Origin: an uncultured Myxococcales bacterium
Lineage (GTDB): Bacteria; Myxococcota_A; UBA9042
Length of the DNA: 39,113 nt
Direction of reading: 5' to 3'
NCBI GenBank assembly: GCA_903919145.1
Contig: CAIXGW010000289.1
Location: 1 to 39,113, forward strand
Each line of letters opens with the position of its first letter. The first letter of the stretch is position 1. The translations under genes and the position numbers were made by a program. A model generated the notes under the pieces. That model was not told where the DNA came from, made no database searches, and was given only the letters and a program-made list of their open reading frames with translations. Positions 7,572-14,738 of the stretch are shown one piece after another.

Positions 7572-8917
7572 AGGCGGCCCCGCAAAGACAGCGAGATCTC
7601 GGTAAAGGCAGGGTAGTCGCCCAGGGGCTGGATCCGCGAGGCGCTCAGGCGCATGGCCAGCTGGTTGGTCAGCCAGCGGTCCAGCCCCAGCAGGGCCGTC
7701 ACACCCGACGTTGGCTGGGCGGTCAGGCGGTCGACAAAGTTGGGGTCCTGGCCGGCGTATAGCCACAGCAGCCAGGCGGTCCGCGGGTCGCTGTCATAGC
7801 GAATCTTGAGCATGGCCGTGTGGGCCCAGCCGCTGACATCCAGATACAGCAGCATCCAGCCGGGGTTGAACGTCCAATTGCCGCTGGCCAGAATCAGATT
7901 GGGGGCCAAGGTCAGCGGGGCAGACTCGGGTGCCCCTTCTGGCGCGTAGCGGGCCCAGCGCAGCCATAGGCCCAGGGCCAATTGGCTGGTGAGCGCGAAG
8001 CTGCCGTCCAACCGCGCGTCGACCACGGGCAGAAAGGCTGCGGACGGCGATCCTCCCACAAAGGCTGCAATGTCCAGGGCCCCAGCATTGAGGTAGGCGC
8101 CAAGGAGCCCTGACCAGGCCCACTGGCCCACGCCGCCAGGATTGCGCCGCTCTACGTTGGCCGAGCCCGTCAAGGTCAGGTGCTTGCCAAAGCGATGACC
8201 TGCTTGGCCTTCAAAGCGCGGCCACTGCTGGTCGCGATACAGCGTCAGGCCGGTGCCGGCTCCCCAGAGCCAGGGATGGCGGGCGGCCGCGAATTTCATC
8301 TGCTGCTCTTCGCTGAGCTGCCCCCCTTTGCGCAAGGCGGCAGCTACCCCGTCAAGATCCTCTAGCACCATCAGCAAGTCGATGATGCGTTGCTGGATCT
8401 CTGGCCGCAGGTCGCCGACGTCCTGCATCGCCTGGTACATGGTCAGCGCGCCGCGCACATCGCCTTGGGCCAAGCGCACGGCGGCGACCAGCTCCATGCA
8501 CTCTGAGTCGGCGGGATGGCGCGAAAGGACCTGCTCAGCTTCGGCAAGCGCTTGGCGGTGCTGACCTTTCCAGTAGAGCAGCCGGGCGCGCTGCAGGCGG
8601 ATTTCATCGTTGTCTGGCTCTGCTGCCAGCTGGGCTTCGAGGCGCGCCAGGGCTTGATCCAGCTTGCCAGCGGCAATCTGGTCGCGAACGGTCTCTAGCG
8701 GTGCTGCGGACGGGCTGTCTACGGGCGCAGCCGCCGCGGCGCTGGCCCCAGGGGTGGCATCCGACGGCGGGTCAAGACTGGCAGCCAAGGCAGCGGTAGG
8801 CGCCGCCAAGCAGCCCAACCACAATACCCCTGCCATAGCGACCCGTTCTGTGGACCAACGCAACGCCGACCAGAGCGAGAGATGGCGGGGCGCGCTGTCC
8901 AAGGTAACTTCTAACAA
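7568..8917 (-). CDS. TPR plus outer-membrane beta-barrel protein, PgaA/YaiO-like exporter
   Basis: 449 residues from a TTG start at 8917, supported by AGGAGG at 8931-8926 with an 8-nt spacer. An in-frame ATG at 8836 would begin directly at the signal peptide core (MAGVLWLGCLAAP). The signal probably ends at ALAA near residue 46. TPR-like helices at about 75-215 (LARLEAQLAAEPDNDEIRLQ, AEQVLSRHPADSECMELVAA) are followed by alternating aromatic/polar beta strands from about 220 to the end (LTLTGSANVERR, LALGLWLRWARY, FTEISLSLRGRL). This TPR-then-barrel order is known from PgaA and NfrA-type exporters and YaiO-family proteins that pass polysaccharide across the outer membrane. It is the first gene of the glycan series, 57 nt after ribE, and overlaps the HEAT gene by 4 bp. 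Confidence 0.85.
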   Translation of the reverse strand: MLEVTLDSAPRHLSLWSALRWSTERVAMAGVLWLGCLAAPTAALAASLDPPSDATPGASAAAAAPVDSPSAAPLETVRDQIAAGKLDQALARLEAQLAAEPDNDEIRLQRARLLYWKGQHRQALAEAEQVLSRHPADSECMELVAAVRLAQGDVRGALTMYQAMQDVGDLRPEIQQRIIDLLMVLEDLDGVAAALRKGGQLSEEQQMKFAAARHPWLWGAGTGLTLYRDQQWPRFEGQAGHRFGKHLTLTGSANVERRNPGGVGQWAWSGLLGAYLNAGALDIAAFVGGSPSAAFLPVVDARLDGSFALTSQLALGLWLRWARYAPEGAPESAPLTLAPNLILASGNWTFNPGWMLLYLDVSGWAHTAMLKIRYDSDPRTAWLLWLYAGQDPNFVDRLTAQPTSGVTALLGLDRWLTNQLAMRLSASRIQPLGDYPAFTEISLSLRGRL

Positions 8918-8925
8918 GCCAGTGT

Positions 8926-8931
8926 CCTCCT
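8926..8931 (-). promoter_or_regulatory. Shine-Dalgarno deciding a TTG start
   Basis: A perfect AGGAGG on the minus strand lies 8 nt before the TTG at 8917. It is the reason for choosing this start of the beta-barrel exporter gene over the internal ATG at 8836. Confidence 0.7.
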
Positions 8932-8974
8932 ACGTGTGGCCAGTGTATCGCCCACGGCTTCCCGGCGCGAGATA

Positions 8975-9595
8975 CTAGGCTGCCGGTGCCGAAAACTGCA
9001 GCAGTCGGCGCACGTGCTTGGCCAAGAGGTCCGTCTCTATGTGCACCCACTTGCCGGTCCCGCCGGTCAGCAGTTGGGTGTGCGCGGCTGTGTGGGGGAT
9101 AATGGTGACCTGAAGGCTGCCTGGAAGTAAGTCATTGATGGTTAGCGAGACTCCGTCTAGGGCGACGCTGCCTTTGACCACCAACTCGGGCTCCACGGCG
9201 GGCGAGACGGCATAGGTCAAGTCCCAGGCTCCCTCTCTTGCGACCAGCCCGGTGAGCTGGGCAACGCCATCGACGTGGCCGCTGACAAGGTGACCGCCCA
9301 GCCGATCGCCCAGCCGCATGGCCCGCTCGCAATTGACCAGATCGCCGGGCTTGAGGCGGGTAAACGCGGTCCGCGCCAGGGTTTCATGCGACAGGTCAAA
9401 GCCAAGCACTTGCACCAGCGGCGCGGCCCCCACCTCGACCACGGTCAAGCAGCAGCCGTTGACCGCCACCGAGTCGCCAATCACCGGCTCCTGCGTATCT
9501 TTGCCCCACGCCACAGCCAGGGTCAGGCGAGCGCCTTCTCCTTGCGGCGTCCAAGCAGCTACCCGTCCCATGGTCTCGATTAAGCCGGTGAACAT
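8975..9595 (-). CDS. ribE: Riboflavin synthase alpha subunit
   Basis: 206 residues beginning MFTGLIETMGRV, the invariant N-terminus of the family. The enzyme dismutates two 6,7-dimethyl-8-ribityllumazines into riboflavin in the cytoplasm. Two lumazine-binding barrel repeats are visible: the first with DSVAVNGCCLTV, the second with GGHLVSGHVDG and GSVALDGVSLTIN. Length matches the family (about 200-215). The ATG directly abuts the ribD stop (TAGATG), so the two are co-translated. No FMN riboswitch precedes this cluster, and ribBA and ribH are not in the window. The next gene downstream is the glycan exporter, not another rib gene. Confidence 0.97.
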   Translation of the reverse strand: MFTGLIETMGRVAAWTPQGEGARLTLAVAWGKDTQEPVIGDSVAVNGCCLTVVEVGAAPLVQVLGFDLSHETLARTAFTRLKPGDLVNCERAMRLGDRLGGHLVSGHVDGVAQLTGLVAREGAWDLTYAVSPAVEPELVVKGSVALDGVSLTINDLLPGSLQVTIIPHTAAHTQLLTGGTGKWVHIETDLLAKHVRRLLQFSAPAA

Positions 9596-10720
9596 CTAGG
9601 TCCTTGGCCGCGCCCGTCGCGCAGCAATGTGCAAATCTTCGCCTACGCGGTGCAGTTCGTCGACGTGCCAGCTCAGCGCCGCGTCAATAGAGGTCACGCC
9701 CAGGTCGCCCAGGGCGGCAGTGCCCAGGCCAAGCAGCTTGGGGGCCTGCACCAGGTCGAGGCGGTCGACCAGATCGGCCCGCAGCAGTGCCGTGGCCAGC
9801 TTGGCGCCGCCTTCGCAGAAAACGTGGTGTAGGCCGCGGCGCTGCAGATCGCCCAGGACATGGCGGAGCTGAGCGTCGCTATCGCCCTCTGGGATTTCAG
9901 CCAGTTGGACCCCTTGCTGCTCTAGAGGCGCCAAGCGATCGCGGCCCCGCGCCGAGGTGTAGACCAGGGTGGGCTGTTGCGCCGTGTCGCAGAGGTGCAA
10001 GCCGGCGTGCAGCTGGCCGCGGCGATCCAGCACCACCCGCGTGGGCCGGCTGGGTCCGTGCAGAGTCAGCGTGCGCGGGGCAAGCAACCGCAGATCCAGC
10101 TTGGGGTCGTCCATGAGGGCGGTGCCAGCGCCGATCAGGACCGCATCGGTTTCCGCCCGCCAGCGGTGGACCAGCTGCCGTGCTGCCGGCCCGGTGATCC
10201 ACCTAGAAGTGCCGTCTGCGGCGGCGATCTTGCCGTCCAAGCTGGTGGCGAGCTTGAGCTGCACAAAGGCGCGCTGGCTCAGCAGGTTGGTCAGGAATAC
10301 TTCAGCCAATTGCTCGCATGCCGCTGTCTCTACCCCCTCGGTCACCGCCATGCCTGCTTGCAACAGCGCGGCTGCGCCGCCTTGCGCCTGAGGATGCGGA
10401 TCGCGCGCCCCAAGGACCACCCGCGCCACCCCCGCGGCCAGCAGGGCCTGGCTGCACGGCGGCGTGCGGCCAAAGTGATTGCAGGGCTCCAGCGTGACGT
10501 AAGCCGTTGCGCCGCGCGCCCGGGGCCCAGCCGCGGCAAGGGCCAGGACTTCGGCGTGCGGGCCGCCGACCTGCATGTGGTAGCCCGCGCCCACTTCCAC
10601 GCCGTCCTGAACCAACACGCAGCCCACCTTTGGATTGGGCCGCACCAACCGGGTGCCGCGAGCGCCAACCTCTACGGCCCGGCGCATCCAGTGGCTGTCT
10701 TCAAAAACCCTTCCGGCCAT
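9596..10720 (-). CDS. ribD: Bifunctional riboflavin deaminase-reductase RibD
   Basis: 374 residues from the ATG at 10720 (AGAGG upstream); an in-frame ATG at 10747 lacks a ribosome site. The N-terminal cytidine-deaminase-like domain has the zinc motif HAE at 55-57 and the PC...PPC pair (C80, C89; EPCNHFGRTPPC). The C-terminal reductase domain (TSLDGKIAAADGTSRWITG, ...VLIGAGTALMDDPKL, ...FCEGGAKLATALL) uses NADPH. Together they convert the pyrimidine from GTP cyclohydrolase II into 5-amino-6-ribitylamino-uracil phosphate. The gene lies between nrdR (52-nt gap) and ribE (no gap), a common bacterial arrangement. Confidence 0.96.
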   Translation of the reverse strand: MAGRVFEDSHWMRRAVEVGARGTRLVRPNPKVGCVLVQDGVEVGAGYHMQVGGPHAEVLALAAAGPRARGATAYVTLEPCNHFGRTPPCSQALLAAGVARVVLGARDPHPQAQGGAAALLQAGMAVTEGVETAACEQLAEVFLTNLLSQRAFVQLKLATSLDGKIAAADGTSRWITGPAARQLVHRWRAETDAVLIGAGTALMDDPKLDLRLLAPRTLTLHGPSRPTRVVLDRRGQLHAGLHLCDTAQQPTLVYTSARGRDRLAPLEQQGVQLAEIPEGDSDAQLRHVLGDLQRRGLHHVFCEGGAKLATALLRADLVDRLDLVQAPKLLGLGTAALGDLGVTSIDAALSWHVDELHRVGEDLHIAARRARPRT

Positions 10721-10772
10721 GGGACCTCTCAGCGCGCTGCAGCTCATCTGGCGGCATCGATGTTGGCTGTAG

Positions 10773-11234
10773 CTATTTGGGCCGGTCGGCAGTCAGAGAC
10801 TGGACTTCGTCAAGCAGCTCGCTGATGTCTTTGAATTCTCTGTAGACGCTGGCAAACCGCACGTAGGCGATGTGGTCCACCTGCCGCAGGTACGCCATCA
10901 CCGCTTCGCCCAGGGCCGCTGAGTCGATCTCGCGCTCGGCGCTCTCGGCACAGCGCGCCTCCAGGCCTCGGACAAATTCATGCACAGATTCAGGGGGAAC
11001 CGGGCGGCGGTGCACCGCTTTGAAGATGCCAGACAGCAGCTTGTCTCGGCTCCACGGCTCGCGCTGGCCGTCTTTCTTGACCACCAGCGGCAGGTTGAGC
11101 TCGATGCGCTCATAGGTGGTAAAGCGGTGCCCGCAGCCATCGCAGACGCGGCGGCGGCGGATCGCGTCACCCAGGGGCGTGGGCCGCGAATCAAGGACGC
11201 GATCACTGGTTTCGGTACAGACTGGGCAGCGCAT
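10773..11234 (-). CDS. nrdR: Transcriptional repressor NrdR
   Basis: 153 residues, the family's usual length. An N-terminal zinc ribbon has C3, C6, C31 and C34 (MRCPVC, VCDGCGHRF), followed by an ATP-cone (VVKKDGQREPWSRDKLLSGI). NrdR binds ATP/dATP and represses ribonucleotide reductase genes by binding paired NrdR boxes. Placement just before ribD and after rpiB matches the conserved neighbourhood in many bacteria. There is no ribonucleotide reductase gene in the window, so its targets lie elsewhere. Confidence 0.97.
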   Translation of the reverse strand: MRCPVCTETSDRVLDSRPTPLGDAIRRRRVCDGCGHRFTTYERIELNLPLVVKKDGQREPWSRDKLLSGIFKAVHRRPVPPESVHEFVRGLEARCAESAEREIDSAALGEAVMAYLRQVDHIAYVRFASVYREFKDISELLDEVQSLTADRPK

Positions 11235-11260
11235 GCAGGCCTTGGGTAGAGGGGAGGGCG

Positions 11261-11692
11261 CTACTCCATGGCCGCGATCTTATCTAGCCGCGACTGGTGG
11301 CGGTGCTCAAACTCGGCGGCGAGCCAGACCGTGACGCATTCCAGCGCGACCAGCGGCCCGATGACGCGGGCGCCCAAACACAGGATGTTGGCGTCGTTGT
11401 GCTCCATCGCCAAGCGTGCGGTGGTCACGTCGTGGACCAGAGCCGCGCGAATGCCAATGACCTTGTTGGCGGCGATCGCCATGCCAATGCCAGTTCCGCA
11501 CAGCAAGATTCCGCGATCGGCGTTGCCAGTGACCACAGAACCCGCCACAGCGCTGGCATAGTCGGGATAGTCGACGCGCTCGTCGGCTTCGCAGCCCAGG
11601 TCTTCTACCTCGTGGCCGAGCTTGTGCAACCCTTCCACAAGGTGGGCCCGCAGGTGAACTGCGGCGTGATCGGAGGCAATGGCGACGCGCAT
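11261..11692 (-). CDS. rpiB: Ribose-5-phosphate isomerase B
   Basis: 143 residues starting MRVAIASDHAAVHLR, with the family signature. Cys65 in GILLCGTGIGM is the expected catalytic base, and the MEHNDANILCLGARVIG block (H98, N99) is the usual substrate-binding part. It interconverts ribose-5-phosphate and ribulose-5-phosphate in the pentose phosphate pathway; ribulose-5-phosphate also feeds riboflavin synthesis, which fits the neighbours. AGGAG stands 6 nt before the ATG. It is the first gene of the rpiB-nrdR-ribD-ribE series. Confidence 0.96.
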   Translation of the reverse strand: MRVAIASDHAAVHLRAHLVEGLHKLGHEVEDLGCEADERVDYPDYASAVAGSVVTGNADRGILLCGTGIGMAIAANKVIGIRAALVHDVTTARLAMEHNDANILCLGARVIGPLVALECVTVWLAAEFEHRHQSRLDKIAAME

Positions 11693-11828
11693 GGGCAGCT
11701 CCTGGTGAATCGCTTTGAGTTCCGGCAGTTGGTGGCCCGGTGTCCAAGGCCGCCAAGGCGATCCGGGTGACGGCCAGTTGTTTCTTCACTGGCCCTGGGT
11801 CCACCTGCCGGGGCCCCTTTGGGACCCC

Positions 11829-11868
11829 AAACCAAGTCTGCTCCGGAACCCGACACGGACTTTGGTTT
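11829..11868 (-). terminator. Inverted repeat after the CAP-domain gene
   Basis: Arms AAACCAAGTC (11829-11838) and GACTTTGGTTT (11858-11868) pair with a single-base bulge around a 19-nt loop, directly downstream of the CAP lipoprotein stop at 11877. A second imperfect GC-rich dyad lies at 11814-11832. There is no good U-tract on the minus strand, so termination activity is uncertain. The rest of 11693-11876 holds no gene I can support. Confidence 0.3.
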
Positions 11869-11876
11869 TTGCGGCG

Positions 11877-13100
11877 TTAGTTGCCGAAGTTCTCCGTGAC
11901 CAGCATGTTGGTGCCGTCTTTGGACTTGGCCACGCCAAAACCGGCGAACTTCCAGTCCTTGGCCAGCATGTTCTTGCGGTGACCGGCGCTCCAGAACAGG
12001 CCGTTGTGGGCGCCTTCAATCGAGCCGTGGCTGGCGATGTTCTCGCCGATGCCTTTGGTCCAACCGAACTTGGCCGCTCGGGCCCCCGGAGTCTCGCCGC
12101 TTGGGGAGTCGTGGGCAAAGTAGCCTACGCTGCCCATGTCCTCTGAGTGGTACTGGGCGATCTGGTGGAGCGTATCGTGCATCGCCAGTGGAGCGGCACC
12201 CACCTTGGCCCGCTCGGCGTTGGTGAGGTCAAGCAGCTGCTGGCGAAATTTGACCAATTGCGCGGCGCTTGGGTTGGTCTGCAGCCCTGCCCCGCCCGTC
12301 ACTTCTACTGGAATCAGCGGCGCGGCGGCAGCCACGTACACTGCGCAGTTGAGGATGGCGCCACCGCCGGGGTTGTTGACCTCTACGGTGTACATGCCAG
12401 GGGCGTCAAAGGTGTAGGAAAACGTCATCTTGCCGCCGGCGGCAGAGCTGCCCTGGGCGGTGACCGAGTCCACCAGGATTTCTGGAGTACAAATCTCAAC
12501 GGTCTGGCGGGCCGACTTGCCGGGGGCCAGCTGCACACTGATGTCCATCTTGACCGGCGCCTTGGCATTCCAGGTCTGCAGGCCTGTGAAGGTCGCATCG
12601 GGCGACGAGCAAGGACCGCTGAAGCTGGGGCCCAGCACAATCGGGCCCTGGGCAATCACAGAGGGCGTGACGCCCCAGTTCTTGTTGCCTCCCTTGAGGA
12701 TCCAATTGGCCGAGCCGACCTTGAAGGCGCCCAGGCCGGTCAAGGCGTAGTCCACGCCGTCTTTGCCCGGCTCTTTGCCCAGCACGACTTTGAGCCGACC
12801 TGAGTCCTTTGTGCACAAGGAGACTTCGGTCTGCTTGACCTGGCCAGGCAGCTGCTGCTGCAAGACCACGCAGTGGTAGGCGTATTCATCTTCGGGCCAG
12901 CCCAGGATGACTTGACCGTCCTGCACGCCGACGCTGAGCAGGCCGCCATTGGCCGCACCGCTGCCGTCGGCGGCCGAGGCGCCGGCATCTGTGGTGGCAG
13001 CGCTAGCCGGGTCAGGTGCCTCTGTGCCGCAACCAGCCGCCCACAGGCTGAACAACCCGGCGCTGATCGCCGCAAGCGGCGGACGAGGGAAGCGGCCCAT
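11877..13100 (-). CDS. Lipoprotein with C-terminal CAP (SCP/PR1) domain
   Basis: 407 residues. I chose the ATG at 13100 (MGRFPRPPLAAISAG) because GGAGG lies 4 nt upstream; the open frame runs further to 13193. The lipobox is WAAGC, followed by an Asp/Ala/Ser-rich linker. The middle region is beta-rich and of unknown type, with a bacterial Ig-like feel (GGKMTFSYTFDAPGMYTVEV). The last 130 residues are a CAP domain: LLDLTNAERAKVGAAPLAMHDTLHQIAQYHSEDM, then YFAHDSPSGETPGARA, GENIA, and HRKNMLAKDWKFAGFGVA. CAP proteins are secreted or surface proteins of diverse, often unknown role. Divergent from nothing; it lies between rpmF and rpiB on the same strand. Confidence 0.87.
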   Translation of the reverse strand: MGRFPRPPLAAISAGLFSLWAAGCGTEAPDPASAATTDAGASAADGSGAANGGLLSVGVQDGQVILGWPEDEYAYHCVVLQQQLPGQVKQTEVSLCTKDSGRLKVVLGKEPGKDGVDYALTGLGAFKVGSANWILKGGNKNWGVTPSVIAQGPIVLGPSFSGPCSSPDATFTGLQTWNAKAPVKMDISVQLAPGKSARQTVEICTPEILVDSVTAQGSSAAGGKMTFSYTFDAPGMYTVEVNNPGGGAILNCAVYVAAAAPLIPVEVTGGAGLQTNPSAAQLVKFRQQLLDLTNAERAKVGAAPLAMHDTLHQIAQYHSEDMGSVGYFAHDSPSGETPGARAAKFGWTKGIGENIASHGSIEGAHNGLFWSAGHRKNMLAKDWKFAGFGVAKSKDGTNMLVTENFGN

Positions 13101-13174
13101 GAATCCTCCGCAAGGCACGCAAGTCAATGCTGAGCAGCCGCGCCGCAAAACGGCACGGACTGCCCAAGCGGGCG

Positions 13175-13223
13175 CCGCAAGCTGAAAATCCAAAGCAATT
13201 CGCTAGCTTCGATCAGCTTGCGG
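13175..13223 (-). terminator. Long inverted repeat after rpmF
   Basis: Perfect 11-bp arms CCGCAAGCTGA (13175-13185) and TCAGCTTGCGG (13213-13223) flank a 27-nt AT-richer loop, beginning 12 nt beyond the rpmF stop codon. The stem would form in the rpmF transcript. No U-tract follows it, so it may be a processing or stabilising structure, a Rho-related site, or an operator for the CAP gene rather than an intrinsic terminator. Confidence 0.4.
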
Positions 13224-13235
13224 GCCGCCGGTAGA

Positions 13236-13436
13236 CTACTCAGCGCTGGCGGCCGGCGCGGCGACCGCGAGGATCTGCTTGCCGCGGTAGAAGCCGCAAG
13301 CAGCGCAGACGCGGTGCGGACGAACAGCGGCCTGGCAGTTGTTGCACTTGCCGTGGGCGGGCACCGTGATCACGTCCCAGTTGGCGCGACGCTTTGCGGT
13401 GCGGGAGCGGGACATTCTTTTCTTCGGAACTGCCAT
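13236..13436 (-). CDS. rpmF: 50S ribosomal protein L32
   Basis: 66 residues beginning MAVPKKRMSRSRTAKRRANW, the L32 signature. Four zinc-binding cysteines are present (CNNC and CAAC), so this is the zinc-containing form. It is a small protein of the large ribosomal subunit. It follows the DUF177 gene by 43 nt on the same strand, the standard yceD-rpmF pairing. A strong ribosome site (GGAGG region at 13441-13445) precedes the ATG. Confidence 0.97.
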   Translation of the reverse strand: MAVPKKRMSRSRTAKRRANWDVITVPAHGKCNNCQAAVRPHRVCAACGFYRGKQILAVAAPAASAE

Positions 13437-13479
13437 GGTCTCCTCCGGTACTGGCCAGCAGGCGGGTGGCGCGCTTGAT

Positions 13480-14022
13480 TCAGCGGCTGCCTGCGATCTT
13501 GAAGTCCTGCAGAGCAGCCCAGGGCGTACGATTGTCCGCCAAGGGAGAGCAGGAACAGGTCGAGCGATTCAGATTGGTGCCGCACTGTGGGCACAAGCCC
13601 TTGCACCCTTCGTCGCAAAGGGGCACTGTCGGCAAGGCCAGCAGCGCCAATTCGATCACGAGTTCATCCAGTTCAATCTGAACGCCGTCGTGCTCGCTGA
13701 TGTCCGGATCGGCGTCGAAGCCGTCCGTCTCTTCGCCAGCGTCCAGTTGCCCGGGGCCGACAAAATGGTGTTCGAAGCTGTCTTCGATCGTCAGTTCGGC
13801 CGGTTCTGCGCAGCGGCTGCAGTCAAAGCCAAAGCGGCCACGAAAGTGCCCCTTGACTTCAACAACTTCCGCAACCTTGGTGGCGGACCACTGCACGGCC
13901 AAGGCCGGGTCGACCGCGCGAAAAACGTCGCCCGCCCGCTCGGCGCACCACCCGTTGTCTAGGGTGTCGCTCCGCTCGGTCGGCGTAGAGGTCAGCAGGC
14001 TGAGGTTGCAGGATACAGACAC
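13480..14022 (-). CDS. DUF177 (YceD-like) protein linked to 23S rRNA metabolism
   Basis: 180 residues from a GTG at 14022, with GGTGG 7 nt upstream. The protein has the DUF177 layout: a CSRC motif in the first half (FDCSRCAEPAEL), an acidic middle (DAGEETDGFDADPDISE), and CDEGCKGLCPQCGTNLN towards the end. The family, called Duf177 or YceD, is conserved next to rpmF and is connected to 23S rRNA accumulation and large-subunit biogenesis in bacteria and plants. A promoter pair lies just upstream. There is an extra cysteine pair (CSCS) near the C-terminus. Confidence 0.92.
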   Translation of the reverse strand: MSVSCNLSLLTSTPTERSDTLDNGWCAERAGDVFRAVDPALAVQWSATKVAEVVEVKGHFRGRFGFDCSRCAEPAELTIEDSFEHHFVGPGQLDAGEETDGFDADPDISEHDGVQIELDELVIELALLALPTVPLCDEGCKGLCPQCGTNLNRSTCSCSPLADNRTPWAALQDFKIAGSR

Positions 14023-14054
14023 GGCAATTCCACCCTTCGGGCGCGGGGCCCGGC

Positions 14055-14083
14055 ATGCTAGAGCCCGCTGGCTCAGGTGTCAA
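14055..14083 (-). promoter_or_regulatory. Strong sigma70-type promoter for DUF177-rpmF
   Basis: On the minus strand TTGACA (14083-14078, perfect -35) and TAGCAT (14060-14055) are 17 nt apart. The predicted start near 14048 leaves a 25-nt leader to the GTG at 14022. It is the clearest promoter in the window. Confidence 0.75.
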
Positions 14084-14175
14084 TGCGATTGTGCCACACC
14101 GCTCCATGACCGCGACCGCCGCGGCGCGGCCGGCCCCGGCCGCTGCGATGGCCGTCGCTACCGTCATCGGCTGTC

Positions 14176-14204
14176 TTGACAGGCGCCGCGCCGCGACGGA
14201 CCAT
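14176..14204 (+). promoter_or_regulatory. Candidate promoter for the small orphan gene
   Basis: TTGACA (14176-14181) is followed after 17 nt by GACCAT (14199-14204). The -35 is perfect but the -10 matches in only three positions. The leader to the GTG at 14226 would be about 15 nt. It is divergent from the DUF177 promoter about 90 bp away. Confidence 0.35.
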
Positions 14205-14225
14205 CGGGCCCTCAAGGGGTGCTGC

Positions 14226-14609
14226 GTGATCACCGAACACTCGCGATTCCAATTGGAAGCGACCAAACTTGGCCGCGAACTGATGTTTCAGGTGACCGTG
14301 TTCGAGCGCGAAGAGCGCCGGCGCAAGAAGCTGTTTGCCGAGACGCAATGCAGCGATCCTTTTCACCTGGTCATCCAGTTCATCATCCGCGAAGCACCTG
14401 ATTTCGAGACGTTGCTGCAGCGTTTTGTGGCTCAGCTAGAGCACCGCGGCTTTCAGCCGACCCGGATGCGCACGCGCTTGAACGAGCGGTGGCAGGACTG
14501 GGTCGCGGTGCCCTACACCTCCGGCGCGGTCATGGCCGTCCAGCCCGATCCGCCGGTGATCGAGACCTCAGACACCAAGAAGATCACCAGCCGCTCTAAG
14601 GGTGCGTAG
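14226..14609 (+). CDS. Conserved-looking hypothetical protein
   Basis: 127 residues from a GTG at 14226, with AAGGGG about 7 nt upstream; the frame stays open to 14055, but the upstream part is low-complexity Ala/Arg and overlaps the divergent promoter region. The protein starts with a charged helical region (ATKLGRELMFQVTVFEREER), followed by DPFHLVIQFIIREAPDFETLLQRFVAQLEHRGF, and a C-terminal KKITSRSK tail. No signal peptide, membrane segment or known motif is visible, so it is likely a soluble cytoplasmic protein. I do not recognise the family. It stands alone, facing selB. Confidence 0.6.
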   Translation: MITEHSRFQLEATKLGRELMFQVTVFEREERRRKKLFAETQCSDPFHLVIQFIIREAPDFETLLQRFVAQLEHRGFQPTRMRTRLNERWQDWVAVPYTSGAVMAVQPDPPVIETSDTKKITSRSKGA

Positions 14610-14738
14610 CTCGGTCCTGGGTGCCCTGCGGCCTTGGAGACCGGCCACCCCTGCGCTCGCGACGCTACTGGTCCTGCGCCGGTCAGTCTAAAACAGCATA
14701 CATTCAAACTGTTGCGCGGATCCGCCAGTTGCCCCGGC

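Noticed and set aside
10721..11260. FMN riboswitch before the riboflavin genes
   Set aside because: The short gaps around nrdR and ribD are too small for an RFN element, and no matching conserved core is seen.
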